DNA of 64,000 nt from Anaerosacchariphilus hominis (GCF_014290175.1 NZ_JACOOR010000008.1:123466-187465); one strand, 5' to 3'; shown: positions 52,531-62,004, counted from the stretch's first letter. Numbers and translations are program-made. The notes: generated from the letters alone by a model not told the origin.

Positions 52531-53580
52531 ATGAAGAGGTTAGTAGCAATGTTATTGGTGGGCGTTATGTCATTGGGACTGGTTGCATGTGGCTCAAAGG
52601 GGGAGACCACAACCGACACACCGGCACAGGCTGAGACCACAGAAACCACAGATGACGCGGCAGCGGCAGAGACCACAGGGGACACCTACACCATCGGCGT
52701 CCTGATGAAGACACTTTCCAGTCCCTACTGGCAGTCCATGGCAGAAGGTCTGGAGAAGAGAGTGGCAGAGTTGGACAATGTCACCATTGAAATCTTCGGC
52801 GCTGAGTCTGAGGACGATCTGAGCGGACAGCTGAATCTGATGGAGAATATGATCACAAGCGGTAAGTACGACGCGCTCTGTGTAGCTCCGATTACCCCGA
52901 CCAACCTGATTTCAGGAGTGGTAAAGGCAAACGAGGCGAATATCCCGGTGGTAGATATCGACGAGAAGTTTGACATGAACGCGCTGAACGAAGCAGGCGG
53001 CTATGTGGTGGGATATGCTACCTCTGACAACGTGGCAGTAGGAAAGATGGGCGCAGACGAGATCATGAAGAAGTATCCGGACGGCGCTGGCGTTTGTATC
53101 ATTGAAGGTATCGCAGGCGCGACTTCCGGCGAGCTTCGCCGTGACGGCTGTAAGGACGCTCTGGAAGCGGCAGACGGCTACGAAGTACTGGATATCCAGC
53201 CGGGTGACTGGGACAGACAGACTGCTCTGGATGTGGCGACCAACATGATTAACAAGTACGGCGATAAGCTGAATGCTATCTTCACCGCAAATGACACCAT
53301 GGCAAAAGGCGTTCTGCAGGCCATGATCAACACCGGACGCGAGGACATCTATCTGGTATCCACCGACGCTGATACCGAGGTTCAGAAGGGTATTAAGGAC
53401 GGACAGCTCATTGCAGTTGTTCAGGATCCGGCCGGCATCGCACTTTCCTGCGTAGAGCAGGCAGTTGCGGCTCTGGAGAGCGGAAACTACGGTTCTGTAG
53501 ACAATCAGCCGGAAGATACACTGATTCCTGCTACTGTATACACACAGGAGAACATCGACGAACTGCTGAATGCACAGTAA
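52531..53580 (+). CDS. Sugar ABC transporter substrate-binding lipoprotein (AlsB/RbsB-like)
   Basis: A 349-residue lipoprotein with signal peptide ending LVAC and a Thr/Ala/Glu linker. The periplasmic-binding-protein type 1 domain has VLMKTLSSPYWQSMAEG, ENMITSGKYDALCVAPI and FTANDTMAKGVLQAM. The closest kind is ribose/allose binding protein. It is followed by a hairpin, then the ATPase gene, and heads the operon. Confidence 0.87.
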   Translation: MKRLVAMLLVGVMSLGLVACGSKGETTTDTPAQAETTETTDDAAAAETTGDTYTIGVLMKTLSSPYWQSMAEGLEKRVAELDNVTIEIFGAESEDDLSGQLNLMENMITSGKYDALCVAPITPTNLISGVVKANEANIPVVDIDEKFDMNALNEAGGYVVGYATSDNVAVGKMGADEIMKKYPDGAGVCIIEGIAGATSGELRRDGCKDALEAADGYEVLDIQPGDWDRQTALDVATNMINKYGDKLNAIFTANDTMAKGVLQAMINTGREDIYLVSTDADTEVQKGIKDGQLIAVVQDPAGIALSCVEQAVAALESGNYGSVDNQPEDTLIPATVYTQENIDELLNAQ

Positions 53581-53610
53581 ATAACAGAACGAAACAGAGA
53601 AAACATTTTC

Positions 53611-53640
53611 GGGGCTGCCGGTTTGCGGCAGCCCCGCTCT
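53611..53640 (+). terminator. Intercistronic hairpin after the sugar-binding protein gene
   Basis: GGGGCTGCCG and CGGCAGCCCC form a perfect 10-bp stem with a 5-base loop (53611-53635). The following GCTCTTAAT is not a good T-run, so partial termination or mRNA protection is more likely than full termination. Confidence 0.6.
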
Positions 53641-53668
53641 TAATCAAGCGGGCAATCGAGGTGGAAGA

Positions 53669-55189
53669 ATGGGAACATTGGTGGAAATGAAAAACATCAG
53701 GAAGGAATTTCCGGGAGTCGTTGCCCTGGACAGCGTCTCTTTTGATGTGAAGGCAGGAGAGGTACACCTGCTTCTGGGTGAGAACGGAGCCGGAAAGTCC
53801 ACGCTGATGAAAATATTAAGTGGAATCTATACGCCCACTCAGGGAACGATCGTGGTAAACGGAGAGGAATTCTCCGAACTGACGCCGAAGAAATCCAAGG
53901 AATTGGGAATCAGCATCATTTACCAGGAGCTGAGCGTGGTAAACGAGCTCTCTATAGCGGAGAACATGTTCGTAGGAAAGCTTCCGGTGAAGAAATGGCT
54001 GAATCTGATTCCTGTGGTGGATCGGGCGGCCTATATGAAAAAAGCGGAAGAAGCAGCCAGACGCGTGGGACTGAAAAAACCGGTCACCACCCTGGTGGAG
54101 GATCTGTCCATCTCGGAAAAGCAGATGGTAGAGATCGCGAAGGCCCTGGTGGAGGATTCAAAGCTTCTGGTCATGGATGAGCCCACCTCCTCCCTGACGG
54201 ACGAGGAGACTCAGAATCTTCTGAAAATCATCCGGGAACTGCGGGAATCCGGCATCGGGATCGTATATATCTCCCATAAGATGAAGGAACTGCGGGAGAT
54301 CGGCGACCGGGTCACCATCCTGAAGGATGGAACAACGGTGGCCACCAAGGATATGTCAGAGATTCACTCCGAAGACGAGATCATCTCCATGATGGTCGGC
54401 AGACAGCTCCAGAGAACCTTCTTTGGAGAAAAAGATGTGGTCTATGAGCCGGAGAATATCCTGTTCAAGGCAGAGGATATCCGGAGGAAAGACGGAAAGA
54501 CAAAAGGGGTTTCCTTTGAACTGTACCGGGGCGAGGTGCTGGGTGTGGCCGGACTGGTAGGAGCCGGAAGAACCGAGCTGATGAACGTCATCTTCGCGGG
54601 GGAATCCTATGAAAGCGGAAAGATTTATCTGGATGGAAAAGAAATCAAGATAGGAACACCCTATACTTCCATCAAAAACGGAATTGCGATGATTACGGAG
54701 AACCGACGGGAGACAGGTATCTTCCCGAACTTCGGAATCAAGGAGAATCTGGTTCTGGTGAGCCGGCTCCTGCGTTCAAAATGGGGTGGTTTCTATGGAA
54801 CAATACAGGGCAAACAGGAAGAACAGCTGGCAGAAAAAGAACGGGCGGAAATGCAGGTGAAATGCGCGTCCCTCTCTCAGCTGATTACGGAACTGTCAGG
54901 CGGAAATCAGCAGAAGGTCATCGTGGGAAAATGGATGGCCGCAAACGCGAAGATGATTATTTTCGACGAGCCCACCAAGGGTATCGATATCGGGACTAAG
55001 ACCGAGATGTACCGCATTATGCGGACCTTGGCAGGCCAGGGCGTGGGCGTTATCATGATTTCATCGGAAATGCCGGAGCTGCTTGGTATCTGCGACAGAA
55101 TTATGGTTATGAATCAGGGACAGAAAAAGGGAATACTGGACAAATCAGAAGTGACAGAAGAGCTGATCCTTCAGACTGCGACCATGTAA
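53669..55189 (+). CDS. Sugar ABC transporter ATP-binding protein (AlsA/RbsA-like)
   Basis: A 506-residue duplicated ATPase. The first half has GENGAGKSTLMKILSG, LSISEKQMVEIAKALV and VMDEPTSSLTDEE. The second has a degenerate Walker A (GLVGAGRTELM), LSGGNQQKVIVGKWM and IFDEPTKGIDIGTK. This is the usual form for ribose, allose and xylose importers. GGTGGAAGAATG-type start region. Confidence 0.92.
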   Translation: MGTLVEMKNIRKEFPGVVALDSVSFDVKAGEVHLLLGENGAGKSTLMKILSGIYTPTQGTIVVNGEEFSELTPKKSKELGISIIYQELSVVNELSIAENMFVGKLPVKKWLNLIPVVDRAAYMKKAEEAARRVGLKKPVTTLVEDLSISEKQMVEIAKALVEDSKLLVMDEPTSSLTDEETQNLLKIIRELRESGIGIVYISHKMKELREIGDRVTILKDGTTVATKDMSEIHSEDEIISMMVGRQLQRTFFGEKDVVYEPENILFKAEDIRRKDGKTKGVSFELYRGEVLGVAGLVGAGRTELMNVIFAGESYESGKIYLDGKEIKIGTPYTSIKNGIAMITENRRETGIFPNFGIKENLVLVSRLLRSKWGGFYGTIQGKQEEQLAEKERAEMQVKCASLSQLITELSGGNQQKVIVGKWMAANAKMIIFDEPTKGIDIGTKTEMYRIMRTLAGQGVGVIMISSEMPELLGICDRIMVMNQGQKKGILDKSEVTEELILQTATM

Positions 55190-55206
55190 TAAAGGAGAGA
55201 GAGTCT

Positions 55207-56160
55207 ATGAAGATGAAAACAAATAGTTTCAAAAACTATTGGGAGAAATTTGGAACGCTGGCGATATTTGTGGTAATGTGGTGCGTATTCGCGGTGGTTG
55301 CGCCTGCCAGTTTCCATACAGCCGGAAACTTTATTCAGATCGTAACTCAGAGTGCGACCATCATGCTTCTGGCCTGCGGTGAGTTCTTCGCCATCCTGCT
55401 GGGAGGTATCGACCTTTCCATCGGCTCCATTGTGGCCTTCACCGGCATGGTGACAGCGAAGCTGATGGTGAACTTCGGAATGAATCCCTTCCTGGCGGTT
55501 CTGCTGGGCGCGGTCCTGGGCGGAGCTTTATGCGGCTTCATCAACGGTACGCTGATTAACCTGACCGGCGTGCATCCGTTTATTATCACCCTGGGTACCC
55601 AGTCCATTTTCCGGGCTCTGACCCTGATTATCTCCAATGCCCAGGCTACTTTTGGTATGCCGAAGATCTTCACCCAGATTTTCGGAGGCCTGTATCACGG
55701 CGTTCCCATGGCGGTAGTTATCGCACTGGTGGTGGCGGTCCTGTGTTGGTTTATCACCTCGAAGCTGACCTTTGGCCGAAATCTGTATGTCATGGGCGGC
55801 AACCGGGACGCAGCGTGGTTCTCCGGTATTAACGTAAAGCAGCATCTGCTGGCGGTACATACCATTTCCGGTCTGTGCGCCGGTATCTGCGGCGCCGTGA
55901 TGGCGGCACGTCTGGGAGCGGCGGAGCCGAATACTTCTATCGGAGCGGAGACCGAGGCCATCGCATCAGCCATCATCGGCGGCACCAGCTTTTTCGGTGG
56001 AAAAGGTAAGATTCCCAATGTCATTGTGGGCGCTTTGATTCTGGGCCTGATCAGCAACGGACTGAACATGTGCAGTGTCCCCACATTCTATCAGAATCTG
56101 GCCACCGGTCTTCTGCTGATCGCGGCAGTGAGCCTGGATCACGTAGTATCAAGAAAATAA
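55207..56160 (+). CDS. Sugar ABC transporter permease (AlsC/RbsC-like)
   Basis: A 317-residue permease with about eight to ten membrane spans, including LLACGEFFAILLGGIDLSIGSIVAFTGM and the ATPase-contact region ending GIN-VKQHLLAVHTISGL. The C-terminal AIIGGTSFFGGKGKI motif is typical of RbsC/XylH. GGAGAGAG precedes ATG 55207. Confidence 0.92.
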   Translation: MKMKTNSFKNYWEKFGTLAIFVVMWCVFAVVAPASFHTAGNFIQIVTQSATIMLLACGEFFAILLGGIDLSIGSIVAFTGMVTAKLMVNFGMNPFLAVLLGAVLGGALCGFINGTLINLTGVHPFIITLGTQSIFRALTLIISNAQATFGMPKIFTQIFGGLYHGVPMAVVIALVVAVLCWFITSKLTFGRNLYVMGGNRDAAWFSGINVKQHLLAVHTISGLCAGICGAVMAARLGAAEPNTSIGAETEAIASAIIGGTSFFGGKGKIPNVIVGALILGLISNGLNMCSVPTFYQNLATGLLLIAAVSLDHVVSRK

Positions 56161-56178
56161 CAGAGGGGGAAAATAAAT

Positions 56179-56859
56179 ATGGCACAGAAATTTGCGCCGT
56201 CCTTAATGGGCATGGATTTTATGAACGTACAGGAGCAGATCGAGGGACTGAATCCCTACGCGTACTATTATCATATTGATATCATTGACTGGCATTACGC
56301 GAAAAATATGTGCGTATCGCCCCAGTTCATCGGACAGCTGCGGCAAATCACAGACCTGCCTCTGGATGTACATATTATGGTAAAGGACATGGGCCTGGAC
56401 ATGATCGAGGCGGTCATCGACGCAGGCGCGGATATTGTGTCCCTTCCGGAGGAGGAACTGGGACAGAATGTATTCAAATACATTTCCTATATCAGGGAGC
56501 GGGGCAGAAAGGTCGGCATCGTCCTGGGACCCACAGCGACCCTGGAGGATACGAAGTACTATCTGGATCAGGTGGATTTGCTGACCTTCATGGGCGTAAC
56601 CCCGGGCTTCGCGAAGCAGAAGCTCATCGAGCCGGTGCTGGATAAGATTCGTGAGGCACATCGGATCCGTGAGGAGAAGGGCTATACCTTTGAGACCCAG
56701 ATCGACGGCGGCTGCAACCGCAGCACCATGAAGCGGGTCAGCGAAACTGGCGTGGATATTATTATCATGGGCTCCACCTGCCTGTTCAGCCATGACAAGG
56801 ACACGGCAGTGGCCTGGAAAAAGATGCTTGCAGACTATGAGGAGTGGGTGAATGAGTAA
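56179..56859 (+). CDS. alsE: D-allulose-6-phosphate 3-epimerase (AlsE-like)
   Basis: A 226-residue TIM barrel of the ribulose-phosphate epimerase family. Metal and catalytic residues are in HIDIIDWHY, LDVHIMVKD and QIDGGCNRS. It is closer to AlsE than to Rpe at SLMGMDFMNVQEQIE and HIDIIDWHYAKN. It converts D-allulose-6-P to D-fructose-6-P. Its neighbours (transporter, ROK kinase) match the E. coli als order of function. Its end overlaps the kinase gene by eight bases. Confidence 0.85.
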   Translation: MAQKFAPSLMGMDFMNVQEQIEGLNPYAYYYHIDIIDWHYAKNMCVSPQFIGQLRQITDLPLDVHIMVKDMGLDMIEAVIDAGADIVSLPEEELGQNVFKYISYIRERGRKVGIVLGPTATLEDTKYYLDQVDLLTFMGVTPGFAKQKLIEPVLDKIREAHRIREEKGYTFETQIDGGCNRSTMKRVSETGVDIIIMGSTCLFSHDKDTAVAWKKMLADYEEWVNE

Positions 56860-57781
56860 AAAAGCGATAGGGATTGATATCGGCGGAACAAATTTCCGCA
56901 TGGGTCTGGTGTCGGAGGACGGAAGCGTCGAGTACTTCTACAAGGCCTCCAGTCGGGAGATCTGCGACAATGGAGAAGCGGTGGAGCTGCTGGCAGATAA
57001 GATTGAGCTGTATATACAGGAGCATGGCATGCAGGGGCAGCTCTCTGCCATCGGCATCGGCTTTCCGTCGCCCATCGACGCGGCCAGAAAGGTGGTCTAC
57101 AACTGTCCGAATCTGCAGAATTCCACCGGCGGCTTCGACGGGAGAAATGTGGTGCATTCCCTGCAGCAGAGATTGGGGATCCCCACCTTTATCAATAAGG
57201 ATGCCTGCAACCTGCTCTGGTACGAGATTGAGATGCACAAGTGGAAGGGAAGCGGTATCACCATCGGCTTCTACTACGGAACCGGCATCGGAAACAGTGT
57301 CTATCTGGGCAATGGCTTCCTGGATGGAAAGCACGGCGTGGCCTGCGACGTGGGACATATTCCCTTCTATCTCAGCGATCGCTACTGCACCTGCGGAAAC
57401 AGAGGCTGCGCGGAGTGCTACGCCAGCGGCAGAGTGCTGCGGGATATCTGGCAGGAGCACTGGCCGGAGGAGGAATTTACCGACATCTTCCGAAACCACA
57501 GCGACAGCAAGGTGATTCAGGAGTACCTGGAGGGTATGGCCATTCCCATGGCCACCGAGATCAATATCTTCGATCCCGATCGGATCGTGGTGGGCGGCGG
57601 CGTCATGGATATGAAGGATTTCCCGGAGAAAATGTTCTGGGATTATGTGTATGAATTCACACGGAAGCCCTTTCCGGGAACAGATTTTGCTATTGTACAC
57701 GCAAGTAAGGAGCCGGGAGTCGGCGTAGCCGGATCTGCCCTTTACGCGTTTGAACAGCTGAGACTGAAAGGAAAGAACTGA
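56852..57781 (+). CDS. alsK: ROK-family sugar kinase (D-allose kinase-like)
   Basis: A 309-residue ROK kinase. GIDIGGTNFRMGLV is the phosphate-binding loop, CDVGHIPF has the catalytic Asp region (DxGH) and CTCGNRGCAECYASG is the zinc-binding ROK signature. In this operon it most likely phosphorylates D-allose at C6. The E. coli pathway then needs an allose-6-P isomerase (RpiB), which is not in the window. Confidence 0.83.
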   Translation: MSKKAIGIDIGGTNFRMGLVSEDGSVEYFYKASSREICDNGEAVELLADKIELYIQEHGMQGQLSAIGIGFPSPIDAARKVVYNCPNLQNSTGGFDGRNVVHSLQQRLGIPTFINKDACNLLWYEIEMHKWKGSGITIGFYYGTGIGNSVYLGNGFLDGKHGVACDVGHIPFYLSDRYCTCGNRGCAECYASGRVLRDIWQEHWPEEEFTDIFRNHSDSKVIQEYLEGMAIPMATEINIFDPDRIVVGGGVMDMKDFPEKMFWDYVYEFTRKPFPGTDFAIVHASKEPGVGVAGSALYAFEQLRLKGKN

Positions 57782-57791
57782 GGAGGCGGCT

Positions 57792-58646
57792 ATGGATAAG
57801 GAAAAAGAGAGACAATTAAAAAAAGGTTCCGCGGAGATTCGTCTGGAGACACTGAAGATGCTGAAATGGCGTGGATACGGCCATCTGGGCGGTGCCATGT
57901 CTATTGTGGAACTGCTTTCGGTACTTTATAACGACATTCTCCGCTACAAACCGGAGGTTCCGGCCTGGGAAGACCGGGATTATGTGGTGCTTTCCAAGGG
58001 ACATTCCGGGCCCTCCCTTTATGCGGCCCTGGCTCTGCACGGCTTCTTTGACAAAGAACTTCTGTATACCCTGAACGAAGGGGGGACCTCCCTTCCCTCT
58101 CATCCAGACAGGCTACGGACGCCGGGCGTTGATGCTACTACAGGCTCTCTGGGACAGGGAACCTCCGTGGCGGCAGGTATCGGAATGGCACTCCGGAAGG
58201 AAGGGCGCAGCGGTCAGAAGGTCTATCTGATCGTGGGAGACGGTGAGCTGAACGAGGGACAGTGCTGGGAGGCCTTCCAGTTCCTGGCCCATCATAAGCT
58301 CCATGAGGTTATCGTGATCATTGACTATAACAAGCGTCAGCTGGATGGAAAGCTGACCGATATCATCACGCCCTTTGATTTTCATAAGAAGATGGAAAGC
58401 TTCGGTTTCCGGGTCTTCGATGCGGACGGCCGGGAGGAAAGCTCCATCGACGAGGCCCTGAAGGCGGCCGGACAGGTGACCGATTCCGCAGTCTGCGTAC
58501 TGCTGGATACGGTGAAAGCCCAGGGAGTTCCCTATTATATAGAAAGAGAAGACAGCCATGCACCCAAGTTCGACGCGAAAGCCAAGGAAGAACTGGACAA
58601 AACCATCCAGGCACTGGAGCAGTACGTGGCAGAAGGAGGGCGGTAG
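57792..58646 (+). CDS. Transketolase, N-terminal subunit (pair 2)
   Basis: A 284-residue ThDP-binding half: RGYGHLGGAMSIVELLSVLY, LSKGHSGPSLYAALALHGF, GDGELNEGQCWEAFQFL and IIDYNKRQLDG. It differs clearly from pair 1. It sits 11 bases after the kinase gene, so it serves the sugar pathway, perhaps by moving two-carbon units between sugar phosphates made from allose or a related sugar. Confidence 0.9.
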   Translation: MDKEKERQLKKGSAEIRLETLKMLKWRGYGHLGGAMSIVELLSVLYNDILRYKPEVPAWEDRDYVVLSKGHSGPSLYAALALHGFFDKELLYTLNEGGTSLPSHPDRLRTPGVDATTGSLGQGTSVAAGIGMALRKEGRSGQKVYLIVGDGELNEGQCWEAFQFLAHHKLHEVIVIIDYNKRQLDGKLTDIITPFDFHKKMESFGFRVFDADGREESSIDEALKAAGQVTDSAVCVLLDTVKAQGVPYYIEREDSHAPKFDAKAKEELDKTIQALEQYVAEGGR

Positions 58647-58647
58647 T

Positions 58648-59598
58648 ATGTGGAAACGGGCAGAACAGACAGGAAGCACGGAAATGCGCGGCGTTTTCGT
58701 GGAAACCCTGCAGGAAATGATGGATCAGAATAAAAAGGTAGTGGCCCTGGAGGCGGATCTGGGCGGAGCATCCGGATTCTCAAAGATTCAGAAGAGCCAT
58801 CCGGATCAGTTCCTGAATGTGGGAATTGCGGAGGCTAATATGGTGGGAATCGCGGCGGGTATGTCCATGCGGGGCTTCGTACCCTTTATCCATACCTTTG
58901 CGCCCTTTGCTGTAAGGCGCGCCTGCGACCAGATCTTTCTGGAGGGCGCTTACGCAGGGAATACCATTAATATCTACGGTTCTGATCCGGGTGTCTGCGT
59001 GGCCCAGAACGGAGGAACCCATACCACCTTTGAGGATATGGCCATCATGCGGGCCATTCCCACGGTGGAGGTTTACGATCCGGCGGACGGCGTGCAGCTC
59101 CGGTGGCTGATTCACAGCCTGGAGCATAAAAAAGGCGTTCATTACATCCGGGCGGCCAGAAAGGGTATGCCGGATATCTATGCGGAGGGTTCTACCTTTG
59201 AAAGTGGCAAAGCCAATGTGCTCCGGGAAGGAAAGGATGTGCTTCTGGTGGCAGCCGGACTGGGCCTGAAGTTGGCCCTGGACGCAGCGGATCAGCTGGC
59301 GGAAGAGGGGGTCGAGGCAGCGGTTCTCGATATGTTTACAGTAGCGCCCTTTGACGTGGAGACCTTCCGGCAGCAGGCGGCGGGCAAGAAGCTTATCGTC
59401 ACAGTGGAGAACCACAGTGTCACCAACGGACTGGGAAGCGCGGCGGCGGATATTCTGGCGGAGGACGGCAGCGGAATCCGGCTCAGAAAAGTAGGCATCG
59501 AGAACCGGTTTGGTCAGGTGGGCAGCCAGGATTTCCTGATGAAGGAATACGGCCTGACGGTGGAACATGTATACCAGATCGTGAAGACCAACTTGTAA
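58648..59598 (+). CDS. Transketolase, C-terminal subunit (pair 2)
   Basis: A 316-residue subunit: EADLGGASGFSKIQKSHPDQF, VGIAEANMVGIAAGMSM (catalytic Glu), YGSDPGVCVAQNGGTH and VENHSVTNGLGSAAADIL. ATG 58648 begins two bases after the stop of the N-subunit gene, behind GAAGGAGGG; longer upstream starts are not needed. Confidence 0.9.
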   Translation: MWKRAEQTGSTEMRGVFVETLQEMMDQNKKVVALEADLGGASGFSKIQKSHPDQFLNVGIAEANMVGIAAGMSMRGFVPFIHTFAPFAVRRACDQIFLEGAYAGNTINIYGSDPGVCVAQNGGTHTTFEDMAIMRAIPTVEVYDPADGVQLRWLIHSLEHKKGVHYIRAARKGMPDIYAEGSTFESGKANVLREGKDVLLVAAGLGLKLALDAADQLAEEGVEAAVLDMFTVAPFDVETFRQQAAGKKLIVTVENHSVTNGLGSAAADILAEDGSGIRLRKVGIENRFGQVGSQDFLMKEYGLTVEHVYQIVKTNL

Positions 59599-59672
59599 AA
59601 AGCAGGGAATCGTGCTATGATGACAAAGATAACAGCACGAAAAACAAATATAAAAACTGCAAAAAATTTCAA

Positions 59673-59683
59673 GGGGGGGGGGG
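59673..59683 (+). repeat. Tract of 11 G residues in front of the DeoR regulator gene
   Basis: An uninterrupted G11 run forms the 5' part of the ribosome-binding region (GGGTGAACATG) of the regulator. Such tracts change length by slippage and can vary expression. It is the longest G-run I noticed in the window. Consensus-sequence error is also possible. Confidence 0.6.
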
Positions 59684-59688
59684 TGAAC

Positions 59689-60471
59689 ATGGCAGGAGGA
59701 CAGAATCCCACTCAGTTATTTTCGGAGGAACGGAAGGAAGCGATCATCAAGCTGCTTCAGGCCCAGAATAAAATCGTGGTGCCGGAGCTGTGCGATTACT
59801 TTGGCGTGTCGGCGTCCACCATCCGGAACGATCTCAGACAGCTGGAAAAGGAAAAGCGTCTGACCCGTACCCACGGGGGAGCCATCGGCTCCACTAAGAC
59901 GGGACTGGAGTATCTTCCGGAGAATAAGGAACGGATGATGGAGCAGAAGCGTGCCATAGCGGAAGCGGCGTTGGGACGCATCGAGAACGGAGACCGGATC
60001 GTGATCTTTACCGGAAGCACGGCATTTGAGTTGCTGCAGAGACTTCCCGAGCGAAAGAATCTGATGGTGATTATCAATGATATTACATTTGCGAACTGGC
60101 TGGAGCAGAATACGGATTTTGATATCTGGATTCTGGGCGGAGCCCTTCGGAATAGGTATCATTATACCACTTCGCCATTTCATAACGAGTTTCTGGATAT
60201 GATCAATATTGACAAGGCCTTTATCACCTGCACGGGAATCACCGTGGACAAGGGAATTACCACGCCGGATCTGGATACGGCGCTGGTGATGAAGAATATC
60301 ATCCACGCGTCCAATGAAAAGATTCTCATGTGCGACAGCAGTAAAATGGGCAGAGTCTCCTTTGCCCAGGTCATGGAGCTGAGTGAGGTAGACGAGCTGA
60401 TCACAGACAGCGGCATCGAGCAGGAGGATCTGGAGGCTTTCCGCAATATCACCAGCGTGACACTGGCGTAG
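59689..60471 (+). CDS. DeoR-family transcriptional regulator
   Basis: A 260-residue DeoR/GlpR regulator. The N-terminal helix-turn-helix is FSEERKEAIIKLLQAQNKIVVPELCDYFGVSASTIRNDL, followed by the DeoR motif LTRTHGGAI. The C-terminal sugar-phosphate sensor has GSTAFELLQRL and SKMGRVSFAQVM. As the last gene of the allose-type operon it is the likely local regulator, responding to a sugar phosphate. ATG 59689 follows GGTGA at the end of a G11 tract. Confidence 0.9.
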   Translation: MAGGQNPTQLFSEERKEAIIKLLQAQNKIVVPELCDYFGVSASTIRNDLRQLEKEKRLTRTHGGAIGSTKTGLEYLPENKERMMEQKRAIAEAALGRIENGDRIVIFTGSTAFELLQRLPERKNLMVIINDITFANWLEQNTDFDIWILGGALRNRYHYTTSPFHNEFLDMINIDKAFITCTGITVDKGITTPDLDTALVMKNIIHASNEKILMCDSSKMGRVSFAQVMELSEVDELITDSGIEQEDLEAFRNITSVTLA

Positions 60472-60514
60472 GCTGGAAACAGAATCAGGATCAAAACAGA
60501 ATCAGCGTATCAGG

Positions 60515-60551
60515 CAGGGCGGAACCCCGGAAGGGATCCGCTCTGTTTTTG
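60515..60551 (+). terminator. Terminator of the allose-type operon
   Basis: CAGGGCGGA (60515-60523) pairs with TCCGCTCTG (60537-60545, one G-T pair), then TTTTT. Confidence 0.75.
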
Positions 60552-60694
60552 TCGAAAAAATTCCTGTTTTCTCCGACAGAATCCGCTAAATCATGCAGAG
60601 CCTCTGTGTTACCATGCAAAAAAGAGGGGGTGCCCTGCCCGGGGCGGACCCGATGCCCAGCGTATGGGCAGGCAGAGGAAAATGAGGTGAGAGT

Positions 60695-61933
60695 ATGATT
60701 GAATTCGTTTACAGGGAAAATACCAGAGAGCCCGGACCGGAGCGAAAGGCAGATCTGCCGAAGAATGTGCGACAGGTGGGAGAGCTGGAAGAAAAACGCA
60801 GGATCTATATAGAAGATTATGTGGTGACCTATCTGAAGCATTTTGCGGAAGAAGAGAGCCTGAGCAGCAGAATTGCAGTGCTTCTGGGACAGACGGAGCG
60901 GGCGGATGGGATTCCCTGTCTCCTGATCCGGGGAGCGGCGGGAGTGAAAAGCCTGGAATACACAGACCGGGGGATTCCATTTACGGACGAGGCCTGGGCG
61001 GAAATCTACGGCGTCATGAAGGAGTACTTCGCGGATATGGATATCCTGGGCTGGTTCCTGTCCCTGCCCGGCTATCCGGTGGAACTGGGGCCGGAGGTGG
61101 AAAAGACCCATGTGAATTACTTCGGCGGAGTGGACAAGGTTCTGTTGGCGGCCGAGCCCACGGATGGGGAGGCGGATTTTTATGCCTATGAGAATGGCCG
61201 ACTGACCCGACAGCGGGGCTATTACATCTTTTATGAACGGAACGGGAGCATGCAGCGCTATATGATTGAGACGGGAAAAGGCGAGAGCGTGGATCAGAAG
61301 GAAGACTTCGACGATCACGCCATCCGGAGCTTCCGGGCGCTGGTACAGGAGAAAAAAGAGCTGTCCGGCCAGAAACGGGTACTGACTTTCCTGTACGCGG
61401 CCAGCACTTTCCTGGTCATGGTGGTACTGGTTATCGGTATCACCCTGATCAATAACTATGAGAAAATGAAATGGTTGGAGACGACCCTGGGGGAGATCTC
61501 CCGTTCCCTGGAAAATCAGAGCGCCGGAGAGAGTTCGGATACCGCCCTGATGGCAGCTTATGCGGACGGTGGAAGCGCGGAGGAAAAGCCGGAAGAAGGA
61601 GATGGACAGGCTGAGGACGGGAATTCAGACGAGATTGCGGGAGAAAATGGGGAAGAGAAAGACAATGATGCGGGAACGGAAGCGGGAGAACCGGCGACCG
61701 GGACAGGAGAGACCGTAGAAGCTTCCGGCGAGTCTGCTGCCCGGGAGGAGACAAGCACAGAAGCGGACAGTACGGTTCCGGAAAGCTATGTGGTGCAGAA
61801 AGGCGACACTCTTCTGGAGATCAGCCGCAAAATCTACGGCCGGGACGACCGTATAGAAGCCATCTGCAGTCTGAACGGAATCCGGGACAGCGATCGGATC
61901 CTGGCGGGTCAAAAACTTTTGCTTCCCCAATAG
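60695..61933 (+). CDS. Membrane protein with C-terminal LysM domain
   Basis: A 412-residue protein in three parts. A cytoplasmic N-terminal domain (about 25-220) begins KRRIYIEDYVVTYLKHF; its fold suggests a JAB/MPN-like domain without the metal-binding His residues. One transmembrane helix follows (LTFLYAASTFLVMVVLVIGITLI, about 228-250). Then come a very acidic Glu/Ala/Gly/Thr linker and a C-terminal LysM domain (SYVVQKGDTLLEISRKIYG). LysM binds peptidoglycan, so the protein probably joins cytoplasm to cell wall. Its role is unknown. Confidence 0.75.
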   Translation: MIEFVYRENTREPGPERKADLPKNVRQVGELEEKRRIYIEDYVVTYLKHFAEEESLSSRIAVLLGQTERADGIPCLLIRGAAGVKSLEYTDRGIPFTDEAWAEIYGVMKEYFADMDILGWFLSLPGYPVELGPEVEKTHVNYFGGVDKVLLAAEPTDGEADFYAYENGRLTRQRGYYIFYERNGSMQRYMIETGKGESVDQKEDFDDHAIRSFRALVQEKKELSGQKRVLTFLYAASTFLVMVVLVIGITLINNYEKMKWLETTLGEISRSLENQSAGESSDTALMAAYADGGSAEEKPEEGDGQAEDGNSDEIAGENGEEKDNDAGTEAGEPATGTGETVEASGESAAREETSTEADSTVPESYVVQKGDTLLEISRKIYGRDDRIEAICSLNGIRDSDRILAGQKLLLPQ

Positions 61934-62004
61934 TTTTATGCTATCATATAGAAAACTATAATACGGAAAACCGTACAAAAACCGTAATACAGAAGGATAA
62001 GGCA

